This document shows, piece after piece, positions 24,436 to 33,330 of a stretch of 64,000 nt of DNA. Within the stretch, counting starts at the first letter, position 1. The number at the start of each line of letters is the position of its first letter. The stretch spans positions 1-64,000 of the forward strand of contig JAKIWG010000006.1 in the NCBI GenBank assembly GCA_022750155.1, written 5' to 3'. Both the position numbers and the translations under genes were made by a program. Origin of the DNA: Thermoplasmata archaeon (GTDB lineage Archaea; Thermoplasmatota; Thermoplasmata; Lutacidiplasmatales; UBA184). The notes under the pieces are model-generated. The model was not told where the DNA came from. It saw only the letters and a program-made list of their open reading frames with translations, and did no database searches.

Positions 24436-24711
24436 TTGCGGGCAAGGAAAGTGGTCAATAGGGTCTACCAAGGCCGGACATATTATCGGTGGCTGCTCTC
24501 GATCGCCCCGAAGGACGTCCAGCGGCTCGGCTGGGTGGACGGTCAGGCATTGAAGAGCTACGTGCGGGGCTCGACGCTGACCATCGAACCGGGCGTCGCC
24601 GGTGGACCGGTCCGAAGGGCCACTCGGTCCTCCGATCTCGAGGGGAGCGTCCGCCGCCGATCTCTCGGTCCCCGGCAGGACCCGGCCGCTCCCTCCCGGA
24701 TCCGCGAATAG
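24436..24711 (+). CDS. AbrB/SpoVT-like small DNA-binding protein
   Basis: A 91-residue protein starting at TTG. Residues 6-53 (NRVYQGRTYYRWLLSIAPKD, then VQRLGWVDGQALKSYVRGST) follow the swapped-hairpin AbrB pattern of archaeal regulators: strand, P/K-x-V-x-x-LGW-x-x-G-x-x-L, strand. The remaining 35 residues are basic and disordered-looking. It is divergent from the M29-like gene with about 80 bp between starts, so it may regulate that promoter; this is a guess from position. TAATCC about 27 nt upstream could be the TATA element. A later GTG (five codons on) is an alternative start. Confidence 0.6.
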   Translation: MRARKVVNRVYQGRTYYRWLLSIAPKDVQRLGWVDGQALKSYVRGSTLTIEPGVAGGPVRRATRSSDLEGSVRRRSLGPRQDPAAPSRIRE

Positions 24712-24819
24712 TAGCGGCCCAACGCTGGAGGACCCGCGAGCGGCCCCCTGAGCGACGTGGGAGGGTTAGCAGTACGGCGAGGAGAACGCAACCGGCGTGT
24801 TCCGTCACCGATGTCGAAG

Positions 24820-24885
24820 TTAGTACTCTAATTGTTTCGCATTTGTTATTTTTAGGCACCTAAACATGAGTTCGGTTAAGTAGGG
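24820..24885 (+). promoter_or_regulatory. AT-rich promoter region of the SDR-like gene
   Basis: About 65 bp including CTAATTGTTTCGCATTTGTT, TATTTTTAGG and GGTTAAGTAGG stand out from the GC-rich background. The last element is about 38 nt before the ATG, implying a short leader. Several boxes suggest more than one start point or a regulator site. Confidence 0.4.
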
Positions 24886-24917
24886 GTCCTCCATTCGTAG
24901 GCTCGAAGTGAGCCATC

Positions 24918-25631
24918 ATGCAGCTGGAAGGAAAGAGTGCGGTCGTCTACGGCGCGAGCAACCCGAACGGCGCCCTCGTCGCCCGTGCGTTCGCGAGGGA
25001 GGGGGCAACGGTCTACCTGGGCGGCCGAGCGATCAACCCGCTTCAGCTGGTCGCCACCGAGATACTGGACGCCGGCGGCTCGGCGGAGGTCGCACGAGTT
25101 GATCCGCTCGACCAGGCGTCCGTCTCCGAGCACCTGCACCAGATCGTCATCAAGCACGGAACGGTCGACCTCAGCTTCAACCTGGCATACCTGGGGATCG
25201 ACGGCGCCACTCGTCTGTGCAACCTGACCGACGAGCAATTCCTCGCCGCGTCGTTCACTCGGGTGCGGTCGAACTTCGTGACCATGGCGGCCGCGGCCAG
25301 CGAGATGGCCTACCAAGGCCGGGGGGTCATCCTGGCCAGCGCCGCGCCGGAGCGGGGTTCGCTGGAGGGCAAGACGGCCGGGCAGCTCATCGGGAGCGCG
25401 GCCGTCGAAGCGCTTTGCCAGCAACTGTCGTTGGACGTCGGCTCCTACGGGGTCCAAGTCGCCTATCTCGCGAAGGCGCCGGGGTCAGAGGAAGAAGCGC
25501 TGGAGCAGATCGCCCGTACTCTCTCGACCTTGCCCGCGACCGCTGCCTCAACCTCCGAGATCGCTCTGAGAGGGCGCCTTTCGAACCACGCCTCCGGGGC
25601 CAGGGTACCCGCGGGCGTCGCGACCGGCTGA
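24918..25631 (+). CDS. short-chain dehydrogenase-like protein lacking the catalytic Tyr/Lys
   Basis: A 237-residue Rossmann-fold protein of the SDR superfamily. The nucleotide-binding start is present but altered (GKSAVVYGASNPNGALVARA instead of TGxxxGxG). The NNAG-type motif is replaced by FNLAYLG. The serine strand is kept (GVILASAAPERG), yet where YxxxK should follow the sequence reads GKTAGQLIGSAAVEALCQQL with neither tyrosine nor the paired lysine. The C-terminal Rossmann segment ends early. It may bind a dinucleotide without reducing anything, or act on an unusual substrate. The upstream 90 bp are strikingly AT-rich for this genome and hold several candidate TATA elements, including GGTTAAGTAGG. 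Confidence 0.75.
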   Translation: MQLEGKSAVVYGASNPNGALVARAFAREGATVYLGGRAINPLQLVATEILDAGGSAEVARVDPLDQASVSEHLHQIVIKHGTVDLSFNLAYLGIDGATRLCNLTDEQFLAASFTRVRSNFVTMAAAASEMAYQGRGVILASAAPERGSLEGKTAGQLIGSAAVEALCQQLSLDVGSYGVQVAYLAKAPGSEEEALEQIARTLSTLPATAASTSEIALRGRLSNHASGARVPAGVATG

Positions 25632-25961
25632 TTCCGGCGCTGCTGGGCGACCTCCAGGGTGCCCAGCCCCCCCATCGGTCGCCTGGGCACCCGAGTCCCA
25701 CGGGCCGATCCAGATCCCCAACCCGACAGGGACGCCGGAGGAATCGAGACGACGAGGGTCCCCCTGGCCCGGATCCGAGTCCTCCGGTGGCCACCGTGGA
25801 CACATTGGAGCGGTCTCCGAGCCGGACGAATCCTCCGGTCGAGCCCGTCGAACACGCCTGGCCCCGAACCGCGGGGACACGGACTCCACCGAGTAACGGA
25901 GTTCTCGCAGAGTATCGCCGCCGGCGGTCTAAATACCGTATTCCCGTCCCAGCGGTCGTCG
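25632..25961. other. 330-bp stretch before the kelch gene
   Basis: No gene supported. Frames on both strands are open by composition only. The right end carries the TATA box of the kelch gene. Confidence 0.4.
25928..25936 (+). promoter_or_regulatory. TATA box of the kelch-repeat gene
   Basis: TCTAAATAC lies about 29 nt before the ATG at 25962 and decides that start against the 303-bp longer track ORF. Confidence 0.6.
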
Positions 25962-28568
25962 ATGAGCGCGGCGTTCACCCCAAGCAAGCCCATGCTGATT
26001 CCCCGGCGGTTCGGACGATTACGGCCGCTGTTCCTCCCCGTGGTCTTCGGCCTGATCCTCCTGATGCTATGCCCGTCCGTCCCCGGGCCACTTCACGCCG
26101 TCCCGGGCAAGGCTTCGACGGTGGGTAGCGCCTCTCACGTCACAGGGTCGGACTTAGTGACCGAGGCCAGAAACTCGCTCCATACCCCACTGGCCCACGC
26201 GGGCCCCGCCCGGCCCCCGGGCAATGGGTCGACCGCTCCCTCCTGGTATCCTGCGGCCGGGTTCGGTTCTTCGACCTCGAACCCGGCCCCTCGACGCGAT
26301 ATGCAGATGACCTACGATGCCGCCGACGGCTACGTCCTCATGTTCGGCGGTGCCGGCGCGGTCCTCTACAACGAGACCTGGGTGTTCCAGAACGACTCCT
26401 GGCGTGAAATCTTCCCTGCCGTCTCCCCCCTACCGACCGGAGGGGGAGAGATGGTCTACGATGCCCACGACGGATACGTAGTGCTATTCGGCGGTCAGGT
26501 GAATGGCGCGGTGGTGTCCAACCAGACCTGGGAGTTCCTCGGAGGGAACTGGACGCAATTGTTCCCTTCGGTCTCTCCCCCGGCTCGCCAACTCGCCGGG
26601 CTCACGTACGACGCGGTGGACGGGTTCGTCCTGCTGTTCGGCGGGAACGACAACGAGAACATCTCCTACTCCGACACCTGGTCGTTCGCGGGCGGGAGCT
26701 GGACCAACCGGACGTCCTCCGTCGGGACCGGACCCTCGCCGCGGTCCACTTCGATGACCTACGACGCCACGGATGGGTACGTGCTCCTGTTCGGAGGGGC
26801 GCCTACGGTGGGTGCCGCGTTCGGCGACACGTGGAAGTTCGATCGGGGGAACTGGTCGGTGGTAAATCCAACCTCTTCCCCATATGCCCGTTGGCCTGCC
26901 CCCATGGCGTATGATGCGGCCGACGGCTACGTCCTGCTGTTCGGGAGCATCGGCGTCCAGGGGGCCAACGGATACCAGAACGACACCTGGGAGTATCGGG
27001 GCGGGGCCTGGAGCGAAGTGTTCGGTGCCTACACGCCGAGCGGACGCTGGGTGAGCGCGATGACCTATGACCCGGCAATCCGCGCGGTCGTCCTATACGG
27101 GGGATATCTTCAACCGAACGACCTGGGGGACACCTGGACCTTTTCCGCGGGGAACTGGACCGCATGGGAGCCGGCCGCGGGAGCGACCCCCCCGGCCCGG
27201 TCGGATCCTGCCATGGCCTTCGACGCGGCCGACGGATACGTCCTGCTGTTCGGGGGGCAGGGCGCCTCCGGCCTCCTCAACGACACCTGGAGCTACGCGG
27301 GCGGGACCTGGACCCCTCTCTCCCTGGGCCATTCGCCCACGCCCCGCAGTGGCTCGGCCATGGTCTACGACTCGACCGACCACTACCTCCTCCTGTTCGG
27401 AGGGTCGGGCGCTTCCGGCCCACTCAACGATAGCTGGCGCTTCTCGAATGGCAGCTGGCAGGTTATCCCACCGGCGGGGGGGGTCTCCCCGCCGGCGCGG
27501 GCGAACGCCTCGATCGCCGACGACGCGCGCGACGGGTACGTGGTCCTGTACGGCGGGCTCGCCGGGGGGGACCTACCGGATACCTGGAGCTATGCCGCCG
27601 GCGCCTGGCACCGACTCACGCCGAGCTCCGCACCCTCCGCCCGGAGCGGTGCGGCGATGGCGTACGATCCCGTGACGGGGCGCGTGATCCTCTTCGGGGG
27701 GATGATGTCGACCAGCACGAGTCCCCCCAATTTCTCGCAGTTCTCTGAAACCTGGGCCTTCACCAACGGTCATTGGAGCCTGCTCAACGTCAGCGGAGCG
27801 CCGAGCCCGCGCGATGGAGCCGGTCTGGCCTACCTACCGACCGCGAGGGCGCTGATCCTGTACGGCGGCAATATCGGGCCCCCCGGCAGCCCCGGCACGG
27901 ACACGTGGGCGTTCAACGGTACCAATTGGACGAACCTGTTCCCGTCGGTCGACCCCGGCCCGGCCAGCTACTTCGGCTTCGGGTGGGAGGCGACTTCCGG
28001 CGCCATCGCCCTCTTCGGCTCGTCGGTCCCGGGGGCCGGGCTGCCGATCACCTGGCAGTTCAGCTACGGCACGTCGAACAACTCCTCGGGGTACCCCGCG
28101 GCGCCGCTCCGGGTCACGACGAGCGTGCTGCGGGCCTCGGGAGGTCCTCCGGAGTTGGTCGTCCTCACCGCCGTGATCACGGGGGGAACCCTCCCTTACA
28201 CACTGCAATGGATCTTTGGGGACGGCACCCAAGGTTCTGCGCGCCCGGATGCGGCGGTCTCCCATACCTACCCCGGAGCCGGCCGCTTCACGGCCGTCTT
28301 GATCGTACAGGACGGGTCTGGACAGCGAGCGCAGACCTCGACACCCATCCAGGTGGCTCCCCCAGCTGGCCCGGGGTCTCCCAACGGTCCCCTGGGCGGA
28401 GAGGTCGCCGGGCTCCTCGCAGTGCTGGGGGCAGCGCTCGTGGGCGGAGCCGTCGCCACCACCTACCTGTACCACCGGTACCGGCTTCGCGAACTCGAGC
28501 GTCGGGAAGGGGAAACGCTCGTTCGGGAACTCCGGAAATCTCAGGAGGGGGCTCCCGGGCCGCCCTGA
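25962..28568 (+). CDS. secreted kelch-repeat and PKD protein, membrane anchored
   Basis: An 868-residue cell-surface protein. After a signal peptide (about residues 12-35, LRPLFLPVVFGLILLMLCPS) come about eleven kelch-like repeats built on YDAADGYVLLFGG and NDTWxFxxGxW, spanning roughly 100-700, enough for two propellers or one large one. A PKD domain follows (LPYTLQWIFGDGTQGSARPD ... GAGRFTAVLIVQD), then one transmembrane helix near 825-845 and a short charged cytosolic tail (RLRELERREGETLVRELRKS). It forms a pair with the PKD-winged-helix regulator 8 bp downstream. Repeated, acidic, Asn-rich surface sequence suggests an adhesion or sensing role. The binding partner is unknown. Confidence 0.88.
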   Translation: MSAAFTPSKPMLIPRRFGRLRPLFLPVVFGLILLMLCPSVPGPLHAVPGKASTVGSASHVTGSDLVTEARNSLHTPLAHAGPARPPGNGSTAPSWYPAAGFGSSTSNPAPRRDMQMTYDAADGYVLMFGGAGAVLYNETWVFQNDSWREIFPAVSPLPTGGGEMVYDAHDGYVVLFGGQVNGAVVSNQTWEFLGGNWTQLFPSVSPPARQLAGLTYDAVDGFVLLFGGNDNENISYSDTWSFAGGSWTNRTSSVGTGPSPRSTSMTYDATDGYVLLFGGAPTVGAAFGDTWKFDRGNWSVVNPTSSPYARWPAPMAYDAADGYVLLFGSIGVQGANGYQNDTWEYRGGAWSEVFGAYTPSGRWVSAMTYDPAIRAVVLYGGYLQPNDLGDTWTFSAGNWTAWEPAAGATPPARSDPAMAFDAADGYVLLFGGQGASGLLNDTWSYAGGTWTPLSLGHSPTPRSGSAMVYDSTDHYLLLFGGSGASGPLNDSWRFSNGSWQVIPPAGGVSPPARANASIADDARDGYVVLYGGLAGGDLPDTWSYAAGAWHRLTPSSAPSARSGAAMAYDPVTGRVILFGGMMSTSTSPPNFSQFSETWAFTNGHWSLLNVSGAPSPRDGAGLAYLPTARALILYGGNIGPPGSPGTDTWAFNGTNWTNLFPSVDPGPASYFGFGWEATSGAIALFGSSVPGAGLPITWQFSYGTSNNSSGYPAAPLRVTTSVLRASGGPPELVVLTAVITGGTLPYTLQWIFGDGTQGSARPDAAVSHTYPGAGRFTAVLIVQDGSGQRAQTSTPIQVAPPAGPGSPNGPLGGEVAGLLAVLGAALVGGAVATTYLYHRYRLRELERREGETLVRELRKSQEGAPGPP

Positions 28569-28575
28569 CCCCCCG

Positions 28576-29940
28576 ATGGCCTGCGCCCCGCCGCTTCGAC
28601 CTCCCCCCGCCCGCTCGGGCCGTTGGCCCGGAGGGATTCTACTCGCCGTGATCATCGTCTTCCTCTCCCCGCCCGGCGGACCGACCCCCACCGTGGGGTC
28701 TGCCACGCCGGGAGGCAATGGATCGACCGCGACCTCCTGCGAGACCGGGCTGGTGGTGATCTCCGTACCCACCCAAGGGCCGGCCCCGTTGCTCGTGCAG
28801 TTCTCGGCGATCGTGAACTCGCCCGCCCACACCGGGTTCTCGTGGTCGTTCGGGGATGGGGCGATGGTCGTCGGAACCAACGGGTCCGAACATTCCCTCG
28901 TCCACCTCTACCAGTCGGCTGGCAACTACCTGGCGAACGTGACGGCCGCCGGCCCCAACGGGACCCTGAGCTGCTCGATCGGCATCGTCGTGACGCGCGG
29001 CGGTCTTGAGGCCCACATCTTCGAGTCTCCTCATTCGGGCACAGTCCCCTTCACGGCTCACTTTGTGGGGTCGGCCTCGAACGGCACCGACACGTACCAC
29101 GAGTTCCTATGGGATTTCGGCGACGGTGGGCAGGGGTCCGGGGTCTCCCTCAACTACACGTTCCGGACCTCGGGGAACTACACGGTTTCATTGAGGGTCG
29201 ACGATAGCTCCGGGGCCTCGGCCATCGCCACGGTCCGCATCCTGGCCCTCCCCAATCCCTCCCGGTCGCCCTCGCTGGGCGATCCGAACGCAGGGGGCTT
29301 GGGCGGGCTCAACGGCCCGTTACTGTGGGAGGGGGTGACGGTCAGTGCCGCGGTGATCGTGGGCGTGGGACTCTTCGCGCTCGCACTCGCACGACGAGGA
29401 GCCGCTCGGTCACTCGCCCCCGGGCTCGAGAGGGTGGGGCCGTCGGCCGATGCCCGCAATCGGGTCGAGACGGCCCCGCTTGCGCCTACCCCGCCCATCG
29501 AGATCCCCGGGGCCGCGGAGACTGTGGAAGTAACGGCTCCCCCGGCTCGCACTGCAGGTTCTGTCCCACCTCGCGCCGCGGTGGGAGGTGGGACCGGTGT
29601 ATCCGTCGAGTCCGTACGGCTCTCCCAACGGATCATTCGGCATCTCGGACGGTCCGGGATACTGGCTCAAGAGGGGACGGTGGGCCGTGAGTTCACGCAA
29701 CGAGGGATGGCCGAGGCCCTCGGGGTCCGGCAGGGACCTCTGTCGAACGTCCTTCGACGGCTGGTAGCAGCCGGTGTCGTCACCGAAGAGTTGCGCCACG
29801 TCCGAGGCGCACCTCGCCGCGTCAAGGCCTACCGACTGAGTGCCGAGGGCAGGGCCCTCGCCCTCGAGATCCGTGCCGGGGAATCGGAACGATTGGGGCG
29901 AACGCTCCAACCGTCTGAACCTACGCGGATCCCCCGCTGA
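28576..29940 (+). CDS. PKD ectodomain-TM-winged-helix regulator (one-component)
   Basis: A 454-residue protein. Signal or anchor near residues 15-35, then two PKD domains outside the cell (FSWSFGDGAMVVGTN; FLWDFGDGGQGSGVS), a transmembrane helix around 255-275 (VTVSAAVIVGVGLFALALA), a proline-rich linker, and a MarR-like winged helix at about 345-440: VRLSQRIIRHLGRSGILAQE, FTQRGMAEALGVRQGPLSNV, LRHVRGAPRRVKAYRLSAEG. A DNA-binding domain on the inner face linked to a surface sensor suggests direct signal-to-promoter control. It is a paralogue of the protein at 51977-53293. It is 8 bp behind the kelch gene, its likely partner. Confidence 0.85.
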   Translation: MACAPPLRPPPARSGRWPGGILLAVIIVFLSPPGGPTPTVGSATPGGNGSTATSCETGLVVISVPTQGPAPLLVQFSAIVNSPAHTGFSWSFGDGAMVVGTNGSEHSLVHLYQSAGNYLANVTAAGPNGTLSCSIGIVVTRGGLEAHIFESPHSGTVPFTAHFVGSASNGTDTYHEFLWDFGDGGQGSGVSLNYTFRTSGNYTVSLRVDDSSGASAIATVRILALPNPSRSPSLGDPNAGGLGGLNGPLLWEGVTVSAAVIVGVGLFALALARRGAARSLAPGLERVGPSADARNRVETAPLAPTPPIEIPGAAETVEVTAPPARTAGSVPPRAAVGGGTGVSVESVRLSQRIIRHLGRSGILAQEGTVGREFTQRGMAEALGVRQGPLSNVLRRLVAAGVVTEELRHVRGAPRRVKAYRLSAEGRALALEIRAGESERLGRTLQPSEPTRIPR

Positions 29941-30235
29941 GAACCATCCCGAGTCCGGCGACGGCCCAGACCATGGGTGACTCCCGATCACCGGGCCGCG
30001 GATCCGATCTGGTCTCGATATCTCGAGGCCCGGCGAGGGGCCGGTTTTTCCCATCCACTATCGGGCGGGGGCGAGAATCGACGAGGCTCGTCGAGGGGAG
30101 GATCATCGATAGGATCGAGCTCCACAGGATCCGCCCCAGCCTGGCCCGGGAGGTCACCGCCCGATGGGCACAGGGCCGGGAATCATCCGCCGACGAGCGC
30201 CGCCCTTCGGCGCGAGATCACCAGGGCGGGGCTCC

Positions 30236-30991
30236 TCAATTGTCGCTGACCGAAACCGACCCGGTGCCGATGCTCTTGAAGAACGCGTGCGCTCCGTGGT
30301 ACGTGCCGATGATCTGGAAGTTCCCGACGGTGTTGTCGAAGGCAGTGAACCGCACCGTGCAGCTCCCCGAGACGAGGGTGCAGACGCCGTGGTTGGAGAA
30401 CTTCCCGATCGCCCCGGCGCCTGAGTAGGTCGAGAACGTCACCGTCCCCGTCGGCGCGGTCGAGCGGTTCGCCAGATCCGTGACGTTCGCGGTACAGTGG
30501 GTCGAGCCCCCGGCTCCGAACGTCTGCGGGCTGCACGAGACCGCCACCCGCGTGCCGTCGTAGTTCGTGACGCGGAGCGAGATCGTCCCGGAGACCAGTT
30601 TGTAGGTGTATCCGCAACCGGTGCGGCTGCAATGCTGGGTGGCGTTCACGTACACGTCCGTGGAACCGAGGACCACCTTGCCGGTGTTCGCATCGATCCC
30701 GAACGCGGTGCCTTGCACGTGATCGATCGTGCCCGAGCGGTTGACCACCATCGCCGAGTAGGTCCCGATCGTGGCGTTCGTCTCCCCGGGGAGTCTAAAC
30801 CCGATCGAGCCGAACACGCTCGTGACGGCGTATCCGCTACCCGCCGTTCCGTTGAGCACGAAGTAGCACGACGTGAGCTGGCTGCAGGAGGTCGCTGTCC
30901 CGGTGACGGAGGCCGAGCCGGCGGCGGTGGGAACGACCGCGAGGAGGAGCAGCACGACGGAGGGCACGAGGAGCGTACCGAGGAGCTTCAC
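30236..30991 (-). CDS. secreted Ig-like domain protein
   Basis: A 251-residue secreted protein starting at GTG (VKLLGTLLVPSVVLLLLAVV), with a clear signal peptide ending near AAGSASVTG. The mature part is beta-rich, Gly/Ser/Thr-rich and carries at least eight cysteines likely to form disulfides. Its last 100 residues resemble a bacterial Ig-like module (GTVTFSTYSGAGAIG ... CTVRFTAFD). No anchor is visible at the C-terminus. A TTTATC box 28 nt before the GTG supports that start. Function unknown; a surface-layer or adhesin role is inference. Confidence 0.75.
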   Translation of the reverse strand: MKLLGTLLVPSVVLLLLAVVPTAAGSASVTGTATSCSQLTSCYFVLNGTAGSGYAVTSVFGSIGFRLPGETNATIGTYSAMVVNRSGTIDHVQGTAFGIDANTGKVVLGSTDVYVNATQHCSRTGCGYTYKLVSGTISLRVTNYDGTRVAVSCSPQTFGAGGSTHCTANVTDLANRSTAPTGTVTFSTYSGAGAIGKFSNHGVCTLVSGSCTVRFTAFDNTVGNFQIIGTYHGAHAFFKSIGTGSVSVSDN

Positions 30992-31015
30992 GGGACCCCA
31001 CTGGGGCCCGTTGCC

Positions 31016-31024
31016 GATAAACCC
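31016..31024 (-). promoter_or_regulatory. TATA-like box of the secreted Ig-like gene
   Basis: The coding strand reads GGGTTTATCGGC, centred about 28 nt before the GTG at 30991, the leaderless spacing. Confidence 0.5.
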
Positions 31025-31140
31025 ATCGAGGCGACCAGGAGGCGGTCTCCCCGGGCGGAGGAACGCTCCTGCATCGGGGTGCGGGTTCCTAGGCGTTCGG
31101 TGAGGTATCGCTCGGGCGGGGACCCGCAGTCGTAAGAAGT

Positions 31141-31500
31141 GTGGGGGGAGAAAGGATTCCCGTTATCCTTCGTGGTGCGGACCTGGTCGATCGGGTCTAC
31201 AAGGCAGAGATTCCCGCACTGAGAGCGGCCCTTGAGAAGTTGAGAAAGGAGTTCTCGGGGCTCGGTCCGAAAACGGACTGGACCGAGCTGCGGATCGATC
31301 CGGTGCTCGCGCATGCGAGGTCCCTGGAACGGTTGCTGAACGCGCGCGAGCACGCTCGGGAGGTTGCGCGGCTGAGACGGAGCGTGGTGCTGTTTCACGC
31401 CGACCTGGTGTATCTCCGTGAAAACGTGCGGGGCCCGAAGCGGATCCTCGAACTGGAGAGGAACGCTTCGTCGAGGCGGGAAAGGAAGCGGCCGGACTGA
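31141..31500 (+). CDS. small helical protein, unknown function
   Basis: A 119-residue protein starting at GTG (VGGERIPVILRGADLVDRVY). It is almost entirely helical with regular charge spacing (ALRAALEKLRKEFSGLG; ARSLERLLNAREHAREVARL; LVYLRENVRGPKRILELE), which points to a helical bundle or coiled coil. No membrane segment, no cysteines, no recognised family. It is divergent from the secreted Ig-like gene. The coding call rests on helical periodicity and the absence of proline in the helices, rare for random GC-rich frames. The start could be later. Confidence 0.55.
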   Translation: MGGERIPVILRGADLVDRVYKAEIPALRAALEKLRKEFSGLGPKTDWTELRIDPVLAHARSLERLLNAREHAREVARLRRSVVLFHADLVYLRENVRGPKRILELERNASSRRERKRPD

Positions 31501-31613
31501 GCCTCCCCCACGAGACATCGGACCGGGGATCGACGGGAGGCCGCCACGACCGGAGCCGTGGCCCTCTCGTGCGGCGGGGACCCCTACTCCGCCTCGCCAG
31601 ACTTGCGCCAACC

Positions 31614-32879
31614 TCAGTCGGCGGACCGCCGGTCGGACCCGCGCTCGCCGCGCCCTCGGGCCCCCTCCCCGTGCGAGGCCCCGTGGGTTCGGTCCCCATC
31701 GTGGCCTCCGAGGCCGCACCCGCCGAAGTAGTCGGCAATGAACAGCAACCCCTTCGGGCTGACGAAGTGGTTTCCCAACGGGGTGATGTTCCCGGTGAGA
31801 AGGTTCAGCGTCCCGACGAGCGGGTTGCCGTTGTCGCTGGGCTCGCCGACGAACACCGTCCCCGCGGGCCAGCCTGTCGTGTTGAGGGCCAGGAGGGTGT
31901 TGGCCTTCGCGTCGACCACGTAAAGCGTCCCCGCGCTGCAGGTGGCGACCGCCATGCCGTCGAGCGGAGGGATGTTTCCGGACCGGTTGTCGAGGACCGG
32001 GAGGACGTGGAGCAAGGGGTGGTTGCCGAGGTGGGAGGCGAAGACGATCTGTCCATCGGCCTGACCGATCGTCGCGAGTTCTCCTGCGAACCGGGGGCTG
32101 GAGGCGGGCATGATGAAGTTCGTGTCGGGGTCGGTCAAGGCGAGCGACACCGTCGAGTGGGTGAGGACGTTGAGCGCCGAGCTGTCGTCGAAGAACACCG
32201 GCGTCAGCTGCGCGACCAGGGTCGAACGGTGGAGGGTGACCAGGTAGTCCGTCGCCTGGGTCGTGTCGTTCGGGTTCGAATGGGCGACATAGATCACCCC
32301 GGCGCGGACCGCGATGCTGTCGGTACCGCCGTTGCCGGAGACGGCTGGGTCGGGACTGTACGTGTAGGTCGCGACCCCCCCGGTCGCCGGGTCGATGAGG
32401 AGCAGCCCGGAGTGGTCGTCCTCGTTGACGGTGGCGATCAATGTACCCATCCACCGGTCCGCGCTCAGCCCGTCGACCTTTCCCGTAACGTTCAGGGTGC
32501 GCACGATCGCCCCGCTGATCCGGTCGTACCCGACCACGGTGCTGTAGGTCGGACCGCCCGGGGATCCGGGGGTGCCGTTGGGGTTGACCCCGTTCTGGTA
32601 GGCGGTATAGATTACGTCTCGGCCGTGGTCGAGCCCCCGGAGGGCAAGGTGGGTGATGTCGTCCGGTCCCTTGGCCCAAGCGGGGGGTCCCGAGACGAAC
32701 GTCGACTGCGGAAGCGTCGCGGGAGGTGCCCCGTGCCCCCCGGCATGTCCCACGAGCTGGCCTAAGGCGTTCGGAGCGGCGGGCGCGGCGGGCGCCGCGA
32801 GGAACCCCCCCGTCGAGGCGATTATGGCGATGGATAACGCCGTGTACCCGAGGACCCGCGAGACCCGTTTGCCGAGCAT
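31614..32879 (-). CDS. secreted beta-propeller protein (YncE/NHL-like)
   Basis: A 421-residue extracellular protein starting MLGKRVSRVLGYTALSIAII. The signal peptide ends in an alanine-rich site (FLAAPAAPAAPNA). The mature protein is a series of strand-turn repeats of beta-propeller type (VVGYDRISGAIVRTLNVTGK; LLLIDPATGGVATYTYSPD; TLYVVDAKANTLLALNTTGW), like YncE or NHL proteins. The tail is rich in Gly/Arg/His and probably disordered. An ACTATTCAGG box 28 nt upstream supports the start. It lies in a run of secreted or surface genes (30-40 kb). No catalytic motif is evident. Confidence 0.78.
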   Translation of the reverse strand: MLGKRVSRVLGYTALSIAIIASTGGFLAAPAAPAAPNALGQLVGHAGGHGAPPATLPQSTFVSGPPAWAKGPDDITHLALRGLDHGRDVIYTAYQNGVNPNGTPGSPGGPTYSTVVGYDRISGAIVRTLNVTGKVDGLSADRWMGTLIATVNEDDHSGLLLIDPATGGVATYTYSPDPAVSGNGGTDSIAVRAGVIYVAHSNPNDTTQATDYLVTLHRSTLVAQLTPVFFDDSSALNVLTHSTVSLALTDPDTNFIMPASSPRFAGELATIGQADGQIVFASHLGNHPLLHVLPVLDNRSGNIPPLDGMAVATCSAGTLYVVDAKANTLLALNTTGWPAGTVFVGEPSDNGNPLVGTLNLLTGNITPLGNHFVSPKGLLFIADYFGGCGLGGHDGDRTHGASHGEGARGRGERGSDRRSAD

Positions 32880-32900
32880 GCCTTCGGATTCTCGGGGGTC

Positions 32901-32910
32901 CCTGAATAGT
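32901..32910 (-). promoter_or_regulatory. TATA-like box of the secreted propeller gene
   Basis: The coding-strand sequence ACTATTCAGG lies about 28 nt before the ATG at 32879. Confidence 0.5.
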
Positions 32911-33042
32911 CTGCCCCGGTAGATTCCGGAGCCCACCGAAGAGTCCGGGGGCGCACGGGGTTTTCCGAAGGGCCGTTGGCCATCGGCGTCGCGGTCCCGT
33001 AGTCCCTGTCACCGGGAGGGGTCGTCGGGGCTGACGCGACGG

Positions 33043-33330
33043 CTACCGGGACGCGGTCCAGACCATGGCGCCCAGACCGGTCGCTTCGCACAGCCCGATC
33101 CCAAACAGGAACGGGACGAACGAATCCGGAATGATGGGCATCGCCGAAAGGTCCGAGAACACCGTGAGGGCGCTCTGGGCGATGAACGCCCCGGCGAACA
33201 CGAGCAAGGCGAGGCCGAACGGGCTCTTCGCCTCGGTGTAGAGTCGCCGATACAGCGCGAACAGGCCGACGGCGAGCGCGATGCTGACGAGGCCAAGCAG
33301 GATGCTGGCCTCCATCAGGAGGCCCGTCAT
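33043..33330 (-). CDS. small three-helix membrane protein
   Basis: A 95-residue protein, MTGLLMEASILLGLVSIALA onward, with three hydrophobic helices (about 6-25, 38-55, 71-92) and short polar loops. It starts inside the ATGA overlap with the upstream winged-helix gene, so the two are translationally coupled. Pairs of an ArsR-like regulator and a tiny membrane protein are common in archaea; the membrane partner may control the regulator, but this is not shown for this family. The longer track ORF is out of place because it overlaps the regulator gene fully. Confidence 0.75.
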   Translation of the reverse strand: MTGLLMEASILLGLVSIALAVGLFALYRRLYTEAKSPFGLALLVFAGAFIAQSALTVFSDLSAMPIIPDSFVPFLFGIGLCEATGLGAMVWTASR

